Assembly (NCBI GenBank): GCA_007694935.1
Contig: REES01000104.1
Location: 1-49,085 of the forward strand
DNA length: 49,085 nt
Direction of reading: 5' to 3'
Source of the DNA: Rhodospirillales bacterium
Lineage (GTDB): Bacteria > Pseudomonadota > Alphaproteobacteria > Rhodospirillales > Defluviicoccaceae
Positions within the stretch are counted from its first letter, which is position 1. Every line of letters starts with the position of its first letter. The position numbers and the translations under genes are program-made. The notes beneath the pieces were generated by a model, which was not told where the DNA came from, made no database searches, and saw only the letters and a program-made list of their open reading frames with translations. Shown here in pieces: positions 1-8,255 of this stretch.

Positions 1-370
1 TGATGTACTTGCGGCCCGCTTCCTGGGCATCGTGGGTGGCATCCTCCAGGGATTCGGTCTGGCGGACGCTCGCGAGCTTGATCAGCATCGGCAGGTTGAC
101 CCCGGCGATCACCTCGACGTGTGCCTTGTCCATGATCGAGATGGCGAGATTTGACGGCGTGCCGCCGAACATGTCGGTCAGCAGCACCACGCCGTTGCCT
201 TCCTCGGCCCGGGCCACGCATTCCAGTATTTGGGTTCGGCGCTGTTCCATGTCGTCGTCGGGTCCGATGCACACCGCCGCGATGTTCGCCTGGGGCCCGA
301 CCACGTGCTCCAGCGCCGCGATCAGCTCTTCCGCCAGGCGGCCATGGGTGACGAGGACCATTCCGATCAT
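1..370 (-). CDS. PTS sugar transporter subunit IIA, mannose (EIIA-Man) type, 3' end outside the window
   Basis: This is the N-terminal ~123 residues of an EIIA(Man)-family phosphocarrier. It opens MIGMVLVTHGRLAEEL, where His9 matches the phosphorylated histidine of the family, and later has the conserved LTDMFGGTPSN segment (about residues 64-74). The family is usually ~130 residues, so only a few C-terminal residues are missing. ATG at 370 is chosen because AAGGAT lies 11 bases upstream, inside the end of rapZ. The gene follows rapZ by 16 bases and is the last visible member of the chvI-chvG-hprK-rapZ-EIIA series. In alphaproteobacteria such an EIIA usually belongs to a regulatory PTS without sugar-transporting IIB/IIC partners. 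HPr and EI would be expected just beyond the window edge (inference). Confidence 0.93.
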   Translation of the reverse strand, partial: MIGMVLVTHGRLAEELIAALEHVVGPQANIAAVCIGPDDDMEQRRTQILECVARAEEGNGVVLLTDMFGGTPSNLAISIMDKAHVEVIAGVNLPMLIKLASVRQTESLEDATHDAQEAGRKYI

Positions 371-386
371 GTCCAGGGGTGATCCT

Positions 387-1373
387 TCATTGTCCCGCTT
401 CCACCGGGGCGGTGCGGCGCGTCACGTCGCGATGCCGCGCCTGGGCGGAGAAGCCGAGGGCCTGCAGTCGTGACGCCAGTGCGTGCGCCACGAAGACCGA
501 ACGATGCCGACCACCGGTGCAGCCGACGCCGATGGTCAGGTAGCTCTTTCCTTCCGCGGTATAGCGCGGCAGCAGCGGCGCGATCAGTCTGGTGAGCGCG
601 TCGAGAAACGGCATCAAACCCTCATCCCGCTCGATGTACTGGGCCACCGGTTCATCCAGGCCGGTTTTGTCCCTGAGCACAGGGTCATAATGCGGATTCG
701 CGAGAAAGCGAACATCAAACACGAGGTCGGCCTCCCGCGGCAGCCCGAGTCGGTACGAGAACGATGTTACGAACACGGAAAGCTCCGGTTTGCGGTCGAC
801 GCCGAAGTGGCTCTCCAGGATCCGTTTCAGGGAGCCGAGGCGCAGTCCCGAGGTGTCGATAACCATGTCGGCGTGGGCACGGAGCGGGAACATCAGGCGC
901 CGCTCCAGGTCGATGCCGTCGGCAACCGGACGGTCCGCCGCGAGCGGATGGCGATGACGGGTTTCGGTGTAGCGGCGACGAAGCTGCTCGTCGTCGCAAT
1001 CGAGGAACAGCAACCTGACCTCGCCGGCGCCCATGGTGACCAGGTGATCCACCTCGCGCAGCACGGCGTCGACCCGGAAGTCGCGGGTGCGGACATCGAT
1101 GCCGACGGCAAGAGGCCGCCCCGCCGCTTCGTCTGCGAGATGGCTGTCGGTCGGCGTGACGAGGCGGGGCAACAGCGACAGCGGCAGATGGTCGACTGTG
1201 TCGTAGCCGATGTCTTCCAGTGCCTTGAGCGCGGACGTCTTGCCGGCACCGGACATGCCCGTGATCAGGAGCACGCGTTGTGGTATCGGCTCCGTCGCCG
1301 ATCCCGGGTCGCTCGGGGCAGATGACACCATCAACCGGTCCGGATGACCAAGCACGGCGCGGCTGTCGGTCAT
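387..1373 (-). CDS. rapZ: RNase adapter / nucleotide-binding protein RapZ (YvcJ family)
   Basis: The 328-residue protein has a P-loop GMSGAGKT at about residues 39-46, followed by the family-typical stretch SALKALEDIGYDTVDHLPL. The C-terminal half carries the conserved IGVGCTGGRHRSV segment (nucleotide/RNA-binding half of RapZ). In enterobacteria RapZ feeds the GlmZ sRNA to RNase E to control glucosamine-6-phosphate synthesis; in alphaproteobacteria the role is less defined. The ATG at 1373 overlaps the hprK stop (ATGA), implying translational coupling. An open frame extends 96 codons upstream, but that stretch is the hprK gene in another frame and reads as Arg/Gly-rich shadow sequence. The placement between hprK and EIIA supports a link to PTS signalling. 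Confidence 0.95.
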   Translation of the reverse strand: MTDSRAVLGHPDRLMVSSAPSDPGSATEPIPQRVLLITGMSGAGKTSALKALEDIGYDTVDHLPLSLLPRLVTPTDSHLADEAAGRPLAVGIDVRTRDFRVDAVLREVDHLVTMGAGEVRLLFLDCDDEQLRRRYTETRHRHPLAADRPVADGIDLERRLMFPLRAHADMVIDTSGLRLGSLKRILESHFGVDRKPELSVFVTSFSYRLGLPREADLVFDVRFLANPHYDPVLRDKTGLDEPVAQYIERDEGLMPFLDALTRLIAPLLPRYTAEGKSYLTIGVGCTGGRHRSVFVAHALASRLQALGFSAQARHRDVTRRTAPVEAGQ

Positions 1374-1807
1374 GTCGCCATCTCCGCCGCGCCGATTGCC
1401 AACCGGACCGCGAGGTGGATCTTGGCAGGGGCCGACGCCTCGAACGGGGCGATCCGGTACCGGGGAAGCCGTATACCGGCGATGGTCACGAATCCCGCCG
1501 CCGGCATGCGGTCGACGTCGGCAGGCGGGACCAGATCGGCGACGACCGCGATTTCGACCACGGGTCGGCTTGCCACCCGCACCACGCCGACCCCTCTGAC
1601 CTCCAGCAGACCTCGGATACCCGGCGGTGCCGAGCCGAACAGCCGGTTGCCGACGCGGCAATCGACGTCAATGTAGTCGTCGGCGACCAGTTCGGCGCCC
1701 CCGGAGATCAGCCGAAGCGCCAAGTCGGACTTGCCCGCCCCCGAAGGTCCTCGCAGCAGGACACCTCGGCCGTCGATCGCCACACAGGTTGCGTGCACGG
1801 TCTCCAT
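1370..1807 (-). CDS. hprK: HPr kinase/phosphorylase, short C-terminal-domain form
   Basis: About 145 residues (157 if the upstream TTG at 1843 is used). It has the Walker A GPSGAGKS at residues 20-27, the VADD segment at 41-44, and the HPrK signature region GIRGLLEVRGVG at 63-74. The N-terminal domain of the ~310-residue Firmicute enzymes is absent, which is normal for alphaproteobacterial HprK. It is expected to phosphorylate and dephosphorylate a serine on HPr, setting flux through the regulatory PTS. It lies directly downstream of chvG and overlaps rapZ by four bases. The start is uncertain: no strong ribosome-binding site precedes either candidate, and the TTG overlaps the chvG stop. Confidence 0.93.
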   Translation of the reverse strand: METVHATCVAIDGRGVLLRGPSGAGKSDLALRLISGGAELVADDYIDVDCRVGNRLFGSAPPGIRGLLEVRGVGVVRVASRPVVEIAVVADLVPPADVDRMPAAGFVTIAGIRLPRYRIAPFEASAPAKIHLAVRLAIGAAEMAT

Positions 1808-1839
1808 AGCATGAAGCGTGAAACCGGTTGTCCCGGCTG

Positions 1840-3453
1840 TCAAGCCGCGGGCAACGAAACCACGAAACGCGCGCCGAGCACATGCCCGTCGGAATGCCTC
1901 CGGTTTTCCGCGTGGATCGCTCCGCGATGGGCCTCCACGATCTGCTTCGAGATGGCGAGCCCGAGTCCGGAGTGCGTCTCGAACGCTTCCCCGCGCGGCC
2001 GATCGGAGTAGAAGCGTCGAAAGATCATCTGCTCGCGCCCCTCCGGGATGCCGGGGCCGTCGTCCAGGACTTCGCAGACGATGCGGTTGCCGTCGCGCAT
2101 GGCAGCCAGGGTGATCCGTCCACCCGCCGGACTGAACGAAATAGCGTTGGTCAGCAAATTTCGAAACACCTGGACCAACCGGCTCTCCAGTCCGGCGACG
2201 ATCAGTTGATCCTTGCCGGAAAGGGCCAGGTGCAGGCGGATCCCTCGGTCGGCCGCCGGGATTTCCGTCACCTGGATCAAAGTTGAGAACAGGGCGCGGA
2301 GATCGACCGGCGCGACCTGCGCCCGCGACAGTTCAGCATCCAGCCGGGAAGCATCGGAAATGTCGCTGATCAGCCGGTCGAGCCGACGGATGTCGTGCTC
2401 GATGATGGCCAGCAGCTTGTGCCGCTGGTCCGGGTCGTTGACCCGGCGCACGGTCTCGACGGCACTGTTCAGCGAGGTGATCGGGCTCTTCAGCTCATGT
2501 GCGACATCACCGGCGAACTGCTCGATCGCATCCATCCGCTGGCGCAAGGCCTCGGTCATCTCCTTGAATGCCGATGCCAGGAACCCGATCTCATCGCGGC
2601 GATGCGCGTAGTCCGGGATGGTGTGCGCGAGGCTGCGATCCCGGCGAACCTGCTCGGCGGCAGCCGCCAGCCGCAGGATGGGTCTCGCGATGGTGCCGGC
2701 GAGGTAGATCGACAGCAGCACCGTGAGCACCAGCGTGGCGGCGAAAATCTTCAGAATGTCAACGCGAACGCCGATCACCGCAGCATCGATGTCCCGGGAC
2801 GACTTGCTCAGCATCAGGACGCCGAGGACCTGCTTGTAACGCTGCACCGGGGCAGCGGCACTCAACACCATCTCGCCTTCGGGCGTGATCCGGACGACCT
2901 CGGTGGGATCGCCGCTGCGGGCGGCGACCACTTCGAAATAATCGGTCGCGACCTCGATCGGCTTCTCTCGATACACCGGCAACTGGTTGCGTCCCGACAG
3001 GTTGTCCAGAACCCGGTCCAGCCATCCCAGCACACTCCCGAGATACTGGCGTCGCCCCGGAGGCGGCGGCAGTTCCTCGACCTGGATCATGCCGCCCGGC
3101 CCGATCAGGAGGCGGCTGTCGGCGAGCAGCGTGCCGTCGATGCCGAACAGCCGCGCCCGGGTGCCGGTCGGTTCCACCAGACGGCGCACCATCTGGTTGG
3201 TGGTGCGGGCCTTGATCAGTTCGATCTGCCCGCCGTCCGACGGGACCGCGGCTTCGCCCAGGGCCGCGGCAAACAACTCGGCCTGGACGCGAAGGGAGGC
3301 GATTTCCGCATCGATGAGGCCGCGCCGATAGTCGGCGAGATACAGCAAGCCGGCGACGAGAATGAGTAGCGCCAGAATGTTGACGGCAAGAATCCGCCAG
3401 GTGATCGGCGAGACTGCGGATTGTGACCAGTCAAAATCTCCGCGGATGGCCAT
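1840..3453 (-). CDS. chvG: Sensor histidine kinase ChvG
   Basis: A 537-residue membrane sensor kinase. TM1 spans about residues 18-40, a periplasmic sensor region follows to ~230, and TM2 (~234-255) leads into a HAMP segment. The dimerisation/phosphoacceptor helix has AGDVAHELKSP with His319. The ATPase domain shows the N box around Asn436 (LLTNAISFSP), DDGPGIP at 464-470 and the G2 box SGLGLA at 495-500. With ChvI it forms the two-component system that senses envelope stress and acid in rhizobia and relatives, often as part of the ExoR-ChvG-ChvI module; no exoR gene is visible here. It lies 52 bases downstream of chvI, and its last codons precede hprK. That gene order is characteristic of alphaproteobacteria. 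Confidence 0.95.
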   Translation of the reverse strand: MAIRGDFDWSQSAVSPITWRILAVNILALLILVAGLLYLADYRRGLIDAEIASLRVQAELFAAALGEAAVPSDGGQIELIKARTTNQMVRRLVEPTGTRARLFGIDGTLLADSRLLIGPGGMIQVEELPPPPGRRQYLGSVLGWLDRVLDNLSGRNQLPVYREKPIEVATDYFEVVAARSGDPTEVVRITPEGEMVLSAAAPVQRYKQVLGVLMLSKSSRDIDAAVIGVRVDILKIFAATLVLTVLLSIYLAGTIARPILRLAAAAEQVRRDRSLAHTIPDYAHRRDEIGFLASAFKEMTEALRQRMDAIEQFAGDVAHELKSPITSLNSAVETVRRVNDPDQRHKLLAIIEHDIRRLDRLISDISDASRLDAELSRAQVAPVDLRALFSTLIQVTEIPAADRGIRLHLALSGKDQLIVAGLESRLVQVFRNLLTNAISFSPAGGRITLAAMRDGNRIVCEVLDDGPGIPEGREQMIFRRFYSDRPRGEAFETHSGLGLAISKQIVEAHRGAIHAENRRHSDGHVLGARFVVSLPAA

Positions 3454-3505
3454 GATCAGCGATGGTCCCCGCCCCGTGACACACGTTTACAGTCCGCGCC
3501 GCACG

Positions 3506-4201
3506 TCAAGTGGCGCGAAAGCGATAACCGACACCGTACAATGTCTCGATCTGGGCAAACTCCGGGTCGACTTCCCTGAATTTTTTCCGCAGGCGCTTCA
3601 CGTGGCTGTCCACGGTGCGGTCATCGACATAAATATGTTCACCGTAGGCCGCATCGATCAGTTGGTCCCGGCTCTTGACGTGACCGGGCCGCCGCGCCAG
3701 GGCCAGCACCAGCAAGAACTCGGTCACGGTCAGGTTGACCGGCAATCCTTTCCACGTGCACATGTGACGGCCAGTGTCGAGGACCATCTCGTCGCGACGC
3801 AGGATTTCTCCATCCTCGCCGGCCGTGACGCTGCTGGGGCCCCGGCGACGGAGCACCGCACGGATCCGTTCGAGCAAAAGGCGCTGCGAGAACGGCTTGG
3901 TGATGTAGTCGTCCGCTCCCATCCGCAAGCCGAACACTTCATCCATCTCGTCGACCTTGGAAGTGAGGAAGATCACCGGAAGGTCGGAGCGCTGGCGCAG
4001 GCGGGCCAGCAACTCGACGCCGTCCAGGCCCGGCATCTTGATGTCGAGGATGGCGAGGTCGACGGGGCGCCTCAGGATGCTCTCGAGCGCTTCGGTGGGA
4101 TCGGAGTAGGTTTCAACCTTGAAGCCTTCGGCTTCCAGGCTCATCGAGACCGAGGTGAGCAGATTGCTGTCATCATCGACCAAAGCGATCGTACTGGGCA
4201 C
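3506..4201 (-). CDS. chvI: Response regulator ChvI, OmpR family
   Basis: A 231-residue regulator. The receiver domain (1-~120) has the acidic pair at residues 9-10, phosphoacceptor Asp53 in ILDIKMPG, Thr80 and Lys102 in ITKPF. The C-terminal winged-helix DNA-binding domain ends [10 protein letters not shown]. The start is GTG at 4201: there is no ATG between it and the receiver domain, and GAAGGAGG sits eight bases upstream. A longer open frame continues through cbiZ in another reading frame and is not the gene. An 80-base gap separates it from the upstream cbiZ, so it may have its own promoter there, although I see no clear -35/-10. Confidence 0.96.
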   Translation of the reverse strand: MPSTIALVDDDSNLLTSVSMSLEAEGFKVETYSDPTEALESILRRPVDLAILDIKMPGLDGVELLARLRQRSDLPVIFLTSKVDEMDEVFGLRMGADDYITKPFSQRLLLERIRAVLRRRGPSSVTAGEDGEILRRDEMVLDTGRHMCTWKGLPVNLTVTEFLLVLALARRPGHVKSRDQLIDAAYGEHIYVDDRTVDSHVKRLRKKFREVDPEFAQIETLYGVGYRFRAT

Positions 4202-4209
4202 CGTTTGGG

Positions 4210-4217
4210 CCTCCTTC
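4210..4217 (-). promoter_or_regulatory. Ribosome-binding site that fixes the GTG start of chvI
   Basis: On the minus strand this reads GAAGGAGG, a near-perfect Shine-Dalgarno sequence, with eight bases before the GTG at 4201-4199. It decides the start over the longer upstream open frame. Confidence 0.85.
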
Positions 4218-4281
4218 GGGTTGAACGCCAGGGGTCTCCGGTGGACGCCCGTCGATCCCGTCGGCTCCTGACAGTTTCCCT

Positions 4282-5097
4282 TCATTTGTGGCGAGAATCG
4301 AGCATCGTACTCTGCTTCGCGGTTTTTCGTGTTTCCCGACCTGTCCGACATGGGTGATGCGGAGCGGCGGCGCCTGTCTGTGCGTCCGCCCCCTGGCGCG
4401 CCAGCCAGCCCGCCACGCCCTGCCGGGTCGCCTCCAGCACCGCCGCTCCGATCGCCTCTCCCACCGCGGTGTGCAGGCCGGCATAGGGCTCGGGCGTTGT
4501 CCCGGAAGCCGTGTCGGCAGGACAGACGATGACGATGCAATCGGTGCCGGTGCCGGTGACTGGCCCGCCGGCGCCAGCCGGGCGATAGCCTGCCTCGAGG
4601 ATCGCCGTGGTCCGCGCCGCGGTGGCGACCGATACCGCCTCCAGCATCGCCGCGTCGGTCAGCGTCCGGTCCACATGACAGAGCAGGTTGACCGTGCCGA
4701 AGCCCGACCCAGCGGCTGCCCCCGGCCGGCGGCTGCCCACCCGTTCGGCGTTGCCGAGGCCGACCGTGACAAGGCACCGGACCGTGCTCCCTCCGCGCCG
4801 CACCGACGCCCGGCAATGGTCGGCGAGGCGGGTGGATGTCATCAGGCCGACGGCATCGCCGAGGCCCTCTGCCCGCAACCGGTCGGCCAGCAAGGCGGCG
4901 GGATCGACGTCAAGCCCCAGATCGCGGTTCCGCACCTCGAGCCACGCCACGCACGCCCCGCGTTGATAGCCGGGCCGGTGCGGCGCCCAGCTCAAGAGCC
5001 GCTGCGGGGCCGCGAAGCGTGCCACCAGCCAGCGTCCCTGGCACACAACTGTGAATGCGCCGGAGTCCGGATCGGCTTCCGCATCGCCGACGTCCAT
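4282..5097 (-). CDS. cbiZ: Adenosylcobinamide amidohydrolase CbiZ
   Basis: A 271-residue protein with the CbiZ family blocks in order: GLMTSTR (84-90), TVGLGNA (111-117), [10 protein letters not shown] (134-143), [10 protein letters not shown], then TGTGTDC (181-187) and YAGLHT (205-210). CbiZ cleaves the aminopropanol side of (pseudo)coenzyme B12 or adenosylcobinamide to adenosylcobyric acid, allowing salvage and remodelling of corrinoids; it is known from archaea and from Rhodobacter sphaeroides. ATG 5097 lies five bases past the stop of the preceding gene, so the two are probably co-translated. The C-terminal ~40 residues (from about GADAQ) look unconserved. No cobalamin riboswitch was recognised upstream of the gene group. 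The B12-dependent partner protein MeaB is also encoded in this window. Confidence 0.9.
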   Translation of the reverse strand: MDVGDAEADPDSGAFTVVCQGRWLVARFAAPQRLLSWAPHRPGYQRGACVAWLEVRNRDLGLDVDPAALLADRLRAEGLGDAVGLMTSTRLADHCRASVRRGGSTVRCLVTVGLGNAERVGSRRPGAAAGSGFGTVNLLCHVDRTLTDAAMLEAVSVATAARTTAILEAGYRPAGAGGPVTGTGTDCIVIVCPADTASGTTPEPYAGLHTAVGEAIGAAVLEATRQGVAGWLARQGADAQTGAAAPHHPCRTGRETRKTAKQSTMLDSRHK

Positions 5098-5102
5098 GTC
5101 GA

Positions 5103-5708
5103 TCAGCGGCGTCGGAAGCCGGCGCCGGTCCGGTCGGCCGGGTCGGGATCGCGGCCGAGGAAGGTCTTTGCCATGTCCTCCCAGACCGCGAGGCGGGACC
5201 AGTCCGGTTCGTCGGCAATGCGGTCGTCGTCCGTAAGGAACGGGCTCGGGAAAAAGATCGTGATCTGCGGTTCGCCCTTGCCGTTGAACATCCGGAAGCC
5301 CCAGGTCAGCGGCGCGCCCTCCCGATCCAACCCGCGGAAGAACTCCGCCCGGGACGGCCGGCGGTGGCGACGGAGGTCGTCCGGGGTCGGGTTCCGCGCG
5401 CTGCCGCGGTTCTCCCCGATGCACAGGTGGAAATGGGTGCCACCGAAATGCACCGTTAGGTAGCCGTCGAGCAGGGTGATGGACTTCGGCTCCCGCGGGC
5501 AGCGGAACTCGAACGCCGCCCCCTCGATCAAAGGCCCGAATGTGATCGAGGGCCAGTGCCGTCGGAAAACACGCTCCAAAATGTCTTGGAGAGCCGCCTC
5601 CTCGGTCGGCATGTCCCAGACTTCGGTTTTCGATCCGCTCTGGGACTCGAGCACCCTGGGCTGCAGCGGCCCGGATGGGTGCCGATCCTGGTCGGCTTCA
5701 GCGGCCAT
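5103..5708 (-). CDS. Conserved protein of unknown function upstream of cbiZ, HFH motif
   Basis: About 201 residues from ATG 5708; a shorter start at the Met of MPTEEAAL (about 5612) is also possible and would match the well-structured core. The core runs GPLIEGAAFEFRCPREP, LDGYLTVHFGG, HFHLCIGENRG, then RAEFFRGLDREGAPLTWGFRMFNGKGEPQ and ends with an aromatic-rich helix. The HxH-Cys segment could bind a metal, but no catalytic signature is recognised. I recall similar proteins beside corrinoid genes in other proteobacteria but cannot name the family. Its end is five bases from cbiZ and its start overlaps the small gene upstream by 11 bases, so the three form one transcription unit. A corrinoid-related role is inferred from context only. 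Confidence 0.75.
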   Translation of the reverse strand: MAAEADQDRHPSGPLQPRVLESQSGSKTEVWDMPTEEAALQDILERVFRRHWPSITFGPLIEGAAFEFRCPREPKSITLLDGYLTVHFGGTHFHLCIGENRGSARNPTPDDLRRHRRPSRAEFFRGLDREGAPLTWGFRMFNGKGEPQITIFFPSPFLTDDDRIADEPDWSRLAVWEDMAKTFLGRDPDPADRTGAGFRRR

Positions 5709-5952
5709 CGCCCCGGGTCGGCGAGCGGACGCCTTTTGCCCGCAGCATGTCCTCGATGGCATCATCGCTGAAATCCGCCAGCGCCTCCACCGCCTCGCGC
5801 CACTCCTCGGTGGACGCCCACTCATGGCCCGACACGATCCGGGCGATCCGTTCCGGATCCGCGGACGGGCCGTCCGCCGGGCGTCGAGCTACCGGAATGG
5901 GCCGGCGCAGTCGCATGCGGGCCACCGTCCCTACGGAGGGTTGAATGCGCAT
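5698..5952 (-). CDS. Small hypothetical protein at the head of the cbiZ group
   Basis: An 84-residue reading frame from ATG 5952, preceded at nine bases by GGGGAG; an internal ATG at 5916 is the alternative start. The N-terminal ~30 residues are Arg/Pro-rich and probably disordered. The C-terminal half (ERIARIVSGHEWASTEEW, then REAVEALADFSDDAIEDML) has the acidic, helical composition of a real protein rather than of a shadow frame. It overlaps the next gene by 11 bases. No family is recognised. It could be a small partner of the downstream unknown protein or of CbiZ, but that rests on position alone. Confidence 0.55.
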   Translation of the reverse strand: MRIQPSVGTVARMRLRRPIPVARRPADGPSADPERIARIVSGHEWASTEEWREAVEALADFSDDAIEDMLRAKGVRSPTRGDGR

Positions 5953-6052
5953 CCCGTCGTACTCCCCAAGCCTGATCCAAGTGTCACGCTATTGTCATTG
6001 ACCGGAAGGTGGCAGAAATCGACTGTGCACTGCAACACAGAAATCCACCCCC

Positions 6053-6847
6053 TCAATCGCGCCGGCTGCCGAACGCCGCGGCAAGCGGTACCGGGTCGTC
6101 GGTGAACACCGCAGCCACGCCCCATGCGAACAATCGTCGCGCCATGCGCGCTGAGTTGACCGTGTAGGCGCGAAGCGGCACGCCTTGGTCCGCGATCTCC
6201 GCCGCCTGCCGGCCGGTCAGCCGCCGGGCGTTGCAGTGGAGCGCGGTGGCCCCCAGCACCGCCAGGCGACGGTGCCAGTCCTTGGGCACGGCGTCGACCA
6301 GCAGCGCATAGTGGCATGCCGGCGACGCGGCGCTCGCCACCGCCAGTGCCCGCGGCCGGAAGCTGGAGACGATCGGTGCCGGCAAGGTCTCCGGCCAGCA
6401 GCGCGCCAGCGTGGCCATCACCGCTTGCGCGGTTTCCGTCTCCCGTTCCGGGTCGGGCTTGATCTCCACGTTGGCGCCGATACCGAGCTCGACGAGCAGC
6501 TCGATGGCCTCCACCAACGTCGGGATCCGCTCGCCGCGGTACGGCGGCGGGAACCTTTTGCCGGCATCCAGGCGCCGAAGCGCCGCGAGGTCGTGATCGG
6601 CGACACGGCCACGCCCATCGGTCGTGCGACCGAGCCGGTCGTCGTGGAACAAGACAGGGTGGCCGTCACGGCTGAGGCGGACGTCGAATTCCACCCAGGT
6701 GAGCCCAAGTGCGGCGGCCAGAGTGAGCGACGCCAGGGTGTTCTCGGGCGCCCGGGCGGCAACCCCGCGATGCCCGATCAGCGGGCCCGTCTCGGGCACC
6801 GCAGCAACCGTGTGCGCCAGTCCCAATTTGTGTCCCCTGGTCCGCAA
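6053..6847 (-). CDS. ugpQ: Glycerophosphodiester phosphodiesterase, cytoplasmic UgpQ type
   Basis: A 264-residue GDPD-family protein with the full catalytic pattern: HRG at 26-28, APENT at 33-37, VEFDV with Glu53 and Asp55 for metal binding, and HDD at 68-70. These are followed by NVEIKPD and, near the end, LRAYTVNS and FTDDP. It hydrolyses glycerophosphodiesters from phospholipid turnover to glycerol-3-phosphate and an alcohol. No signal peptide is evident, which favours the cytoplasmic UgpQ class over periplasmic GlpQ. No ugpBAEC transporter is nearby. It stands alone, 216 bases downstream of the VWA gene, and that gap contains nothing I can identify. Confidence 0.93.
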   Translation of the reverse strand: MRTRGHKLGLAHTVAAVPETGPLIGHRGVAARAPENTLASLTLAAALGLTWVEFDVRLSRDGHPVLFHDDRLGRTTDGRGRVADHDLAALRRLDAGKRFPPPYRGERIPTLVEAIELLVELGIGANVEIKPDPERETETAQAVMATLARCWPETLPAPIVSSFRPRALAVASAASPACHYALLVDAVPKDWHRRLAVLGATALHCNARRLTGRQAAEIADQGVPLRAYTVNSARMARRLFAWGVAAVFTDDPVPLAAAFGSRRD

Positions 6848-7063
6848 GCGACCGCTTCGGTTCAGCGGCCGGCGATCTTCCCCCTCCGACCACTCTGCCC
6901 CCAGCGCGCGGCGGACGGCAAGGTTTGACCGCTCGGCCCGGCCGCCGGATGGTGCCGCGCACCCCGCACCGGGATCGGCTTCAACCCTGGCGGCGCATGC
7001 GGCCGGGGTGCCCCTTTGCGCCGGAGCGGTATGGGACGTGACCCGTGCCCGCGGCGGCCCGGG

Positions 7064-8239
7064 CTAGCGGCTCAGCTCCCGCATCGCCCGGTCGAGGCCA
7101 TCCAGGGTCAGCGGGTACATGCGCCCGCCCAGGAGCTGCCGGACCATGCGGGTGGAGACGGTGGTGTCCCACCAGCCTTCCTGCATCGGGTTGAGCCACA
7201 CCGCATGGGAATAGACCGCCAGCAGCCGCTCCATCCACACATGCCCCGCCTCGTCGTTCCAGTGCTCGACGCTGCCGCCGGGGTAGAGGATCTCGTAAGG
7301 GCTCATGCTGGCGTCGCCCACGAACACCACCTTGTAGTCGTGCGGGTAGGTGTGCAGCACGTCCCAGGTGGCGGTGGCCTCGGTGCGGCGGCGGCGGTTG
7401 TCCCGCCACACCCGCTCATACAGCATGTTGTGGAAGTAGAAGTGCTCCAGGTGCTTGAACTCCGATCGGGCGGCGGAGAACAGCTCCTCGCACACCTGGA
7501 CGAACGGGTCCATCGAGCCGCCCACGTCCAGGAACAGCAGCACCTTGACCGCGTTGTGCCGCTCCGGCGTCATCTTCAGGTCCAAATAACCGCGGCGCGC
7601 GGTGGCATCGATGGTGCCGCCGAGATCGAGCTGGGTCGCCGCCCCCTCCCGGGCGAACCGGCGGAGCCGACGGAGCGCCACCTTGATGTTGCGGGTGCCG
7701 AGTTCCACCGAGGAGTCCAGGTTCCTGAACTCGCGACGGTCCCACACCTTGACGGCGCGGTTGTTGCGGTTGCGGTCCTGGCCGATACGCACCCCTTCAG
7801 GATTGTACCCCCAGGCCCCGAAGGGGGAAGTGCCGCCGGTGCCGATCCACTTGCTGCCGCCCTGGTGCCGGCCCTTCTGTTCGGCCAGGCGCTGGCGCAG
7901 GGTTTCCATCAGCCGGTCCCAGCCGCCCAGCGCCTGGATCATCGCCTTCTCTTCCTCGGTGAGGGTGCGCTCGGCAACCTTGCGCAGCCACTCCTCCGGG
8001 ATCTCCAGAGTCTCACCCTCTTTCGGCGGTTCCAGGCCCTTGAACACGCTGCCGAACACCCGGTCGAACCGGTCCAGGTTGCTCTCGTCCTTCACCAGGC
8101 AGGAGCGGCTGAGATAATAGAAATCGTCGACGCTGTAATCGGCCAGCCCGGCATCCATCGCTTCCAGCAGGGTAAGGTATTCCCGCAGGCTAACGGGGAG
8201 CTTGGCCTTGCGCAGTTCGAAAAAGAAATTGATGAACAA
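7064..8239 (-). CDS. VWA-domain protein of the CoxE-like family, partner of a MoxR ATPase
   Basis: A 391-residue protein opening MFINFFFELRKAKLPVSL, a typical CoxE/VWA_CoxE-like start. The C-terminal half is a von Willebrand A fold with a metal-site variant FLDVGGSMD (DxGxS instead of DxSxS). Later strands include KVVFVGDASMSP and a GGSVEHWNDEAGHVW segment. Such proteins are usually cytosolic scaffolds working with a MoxR AAA+ ATPase to mature or assemble other proteins. The moxR gene ends 16 bases upstream, so the two are one operon. No target protein such as CO dehydrogenase is encoded nearby, so the client is unknown. Confidence 0.9.
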   Translation of the reverse strand: MFINFFFELRKAKLPVSLREYLTLLEAMDAGLADYSVDDFYYLSRSCLVKDESNLDRFDRVFGSVFKGLEPPKEGETLEIPEEWLRKVAERTLTEEEKAMIQALGGWDRLMETLRQRLAEQKGRHQGGSKWIGTGGTSPFGAWGYNPEGVRIGQDRNRNNRAVKVWDRREFRNLDSSVELGTRNIKVALRRLRRFAREGAATQLDLGGTIDATARRGYLDLKMTPERHNAVKVLLFLDVGGSMDPFVQVCEELFSAARSEFKHLEHFYFHNMLYERVWRDNRRRRTEATATWDVLHTYPHDYKVVFVGDASMSPYEILYPGGSVEHWNDEAGHVWMERLLAVYSHAVWLNPMQEGWWDTTVSTRMVRQLLGGRMYPLTLDGLDRAMRELSR

Positions 8240-8255
8240 GGCCGTTCCTCGCCGG

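Noticed and set aside
5953-6052. Possible cobalamin riboswitch upstream of the CbiZ group
   Set aside because: No B12-box-like element is visible, and the 100-base gap is too short for the usual aptamer.
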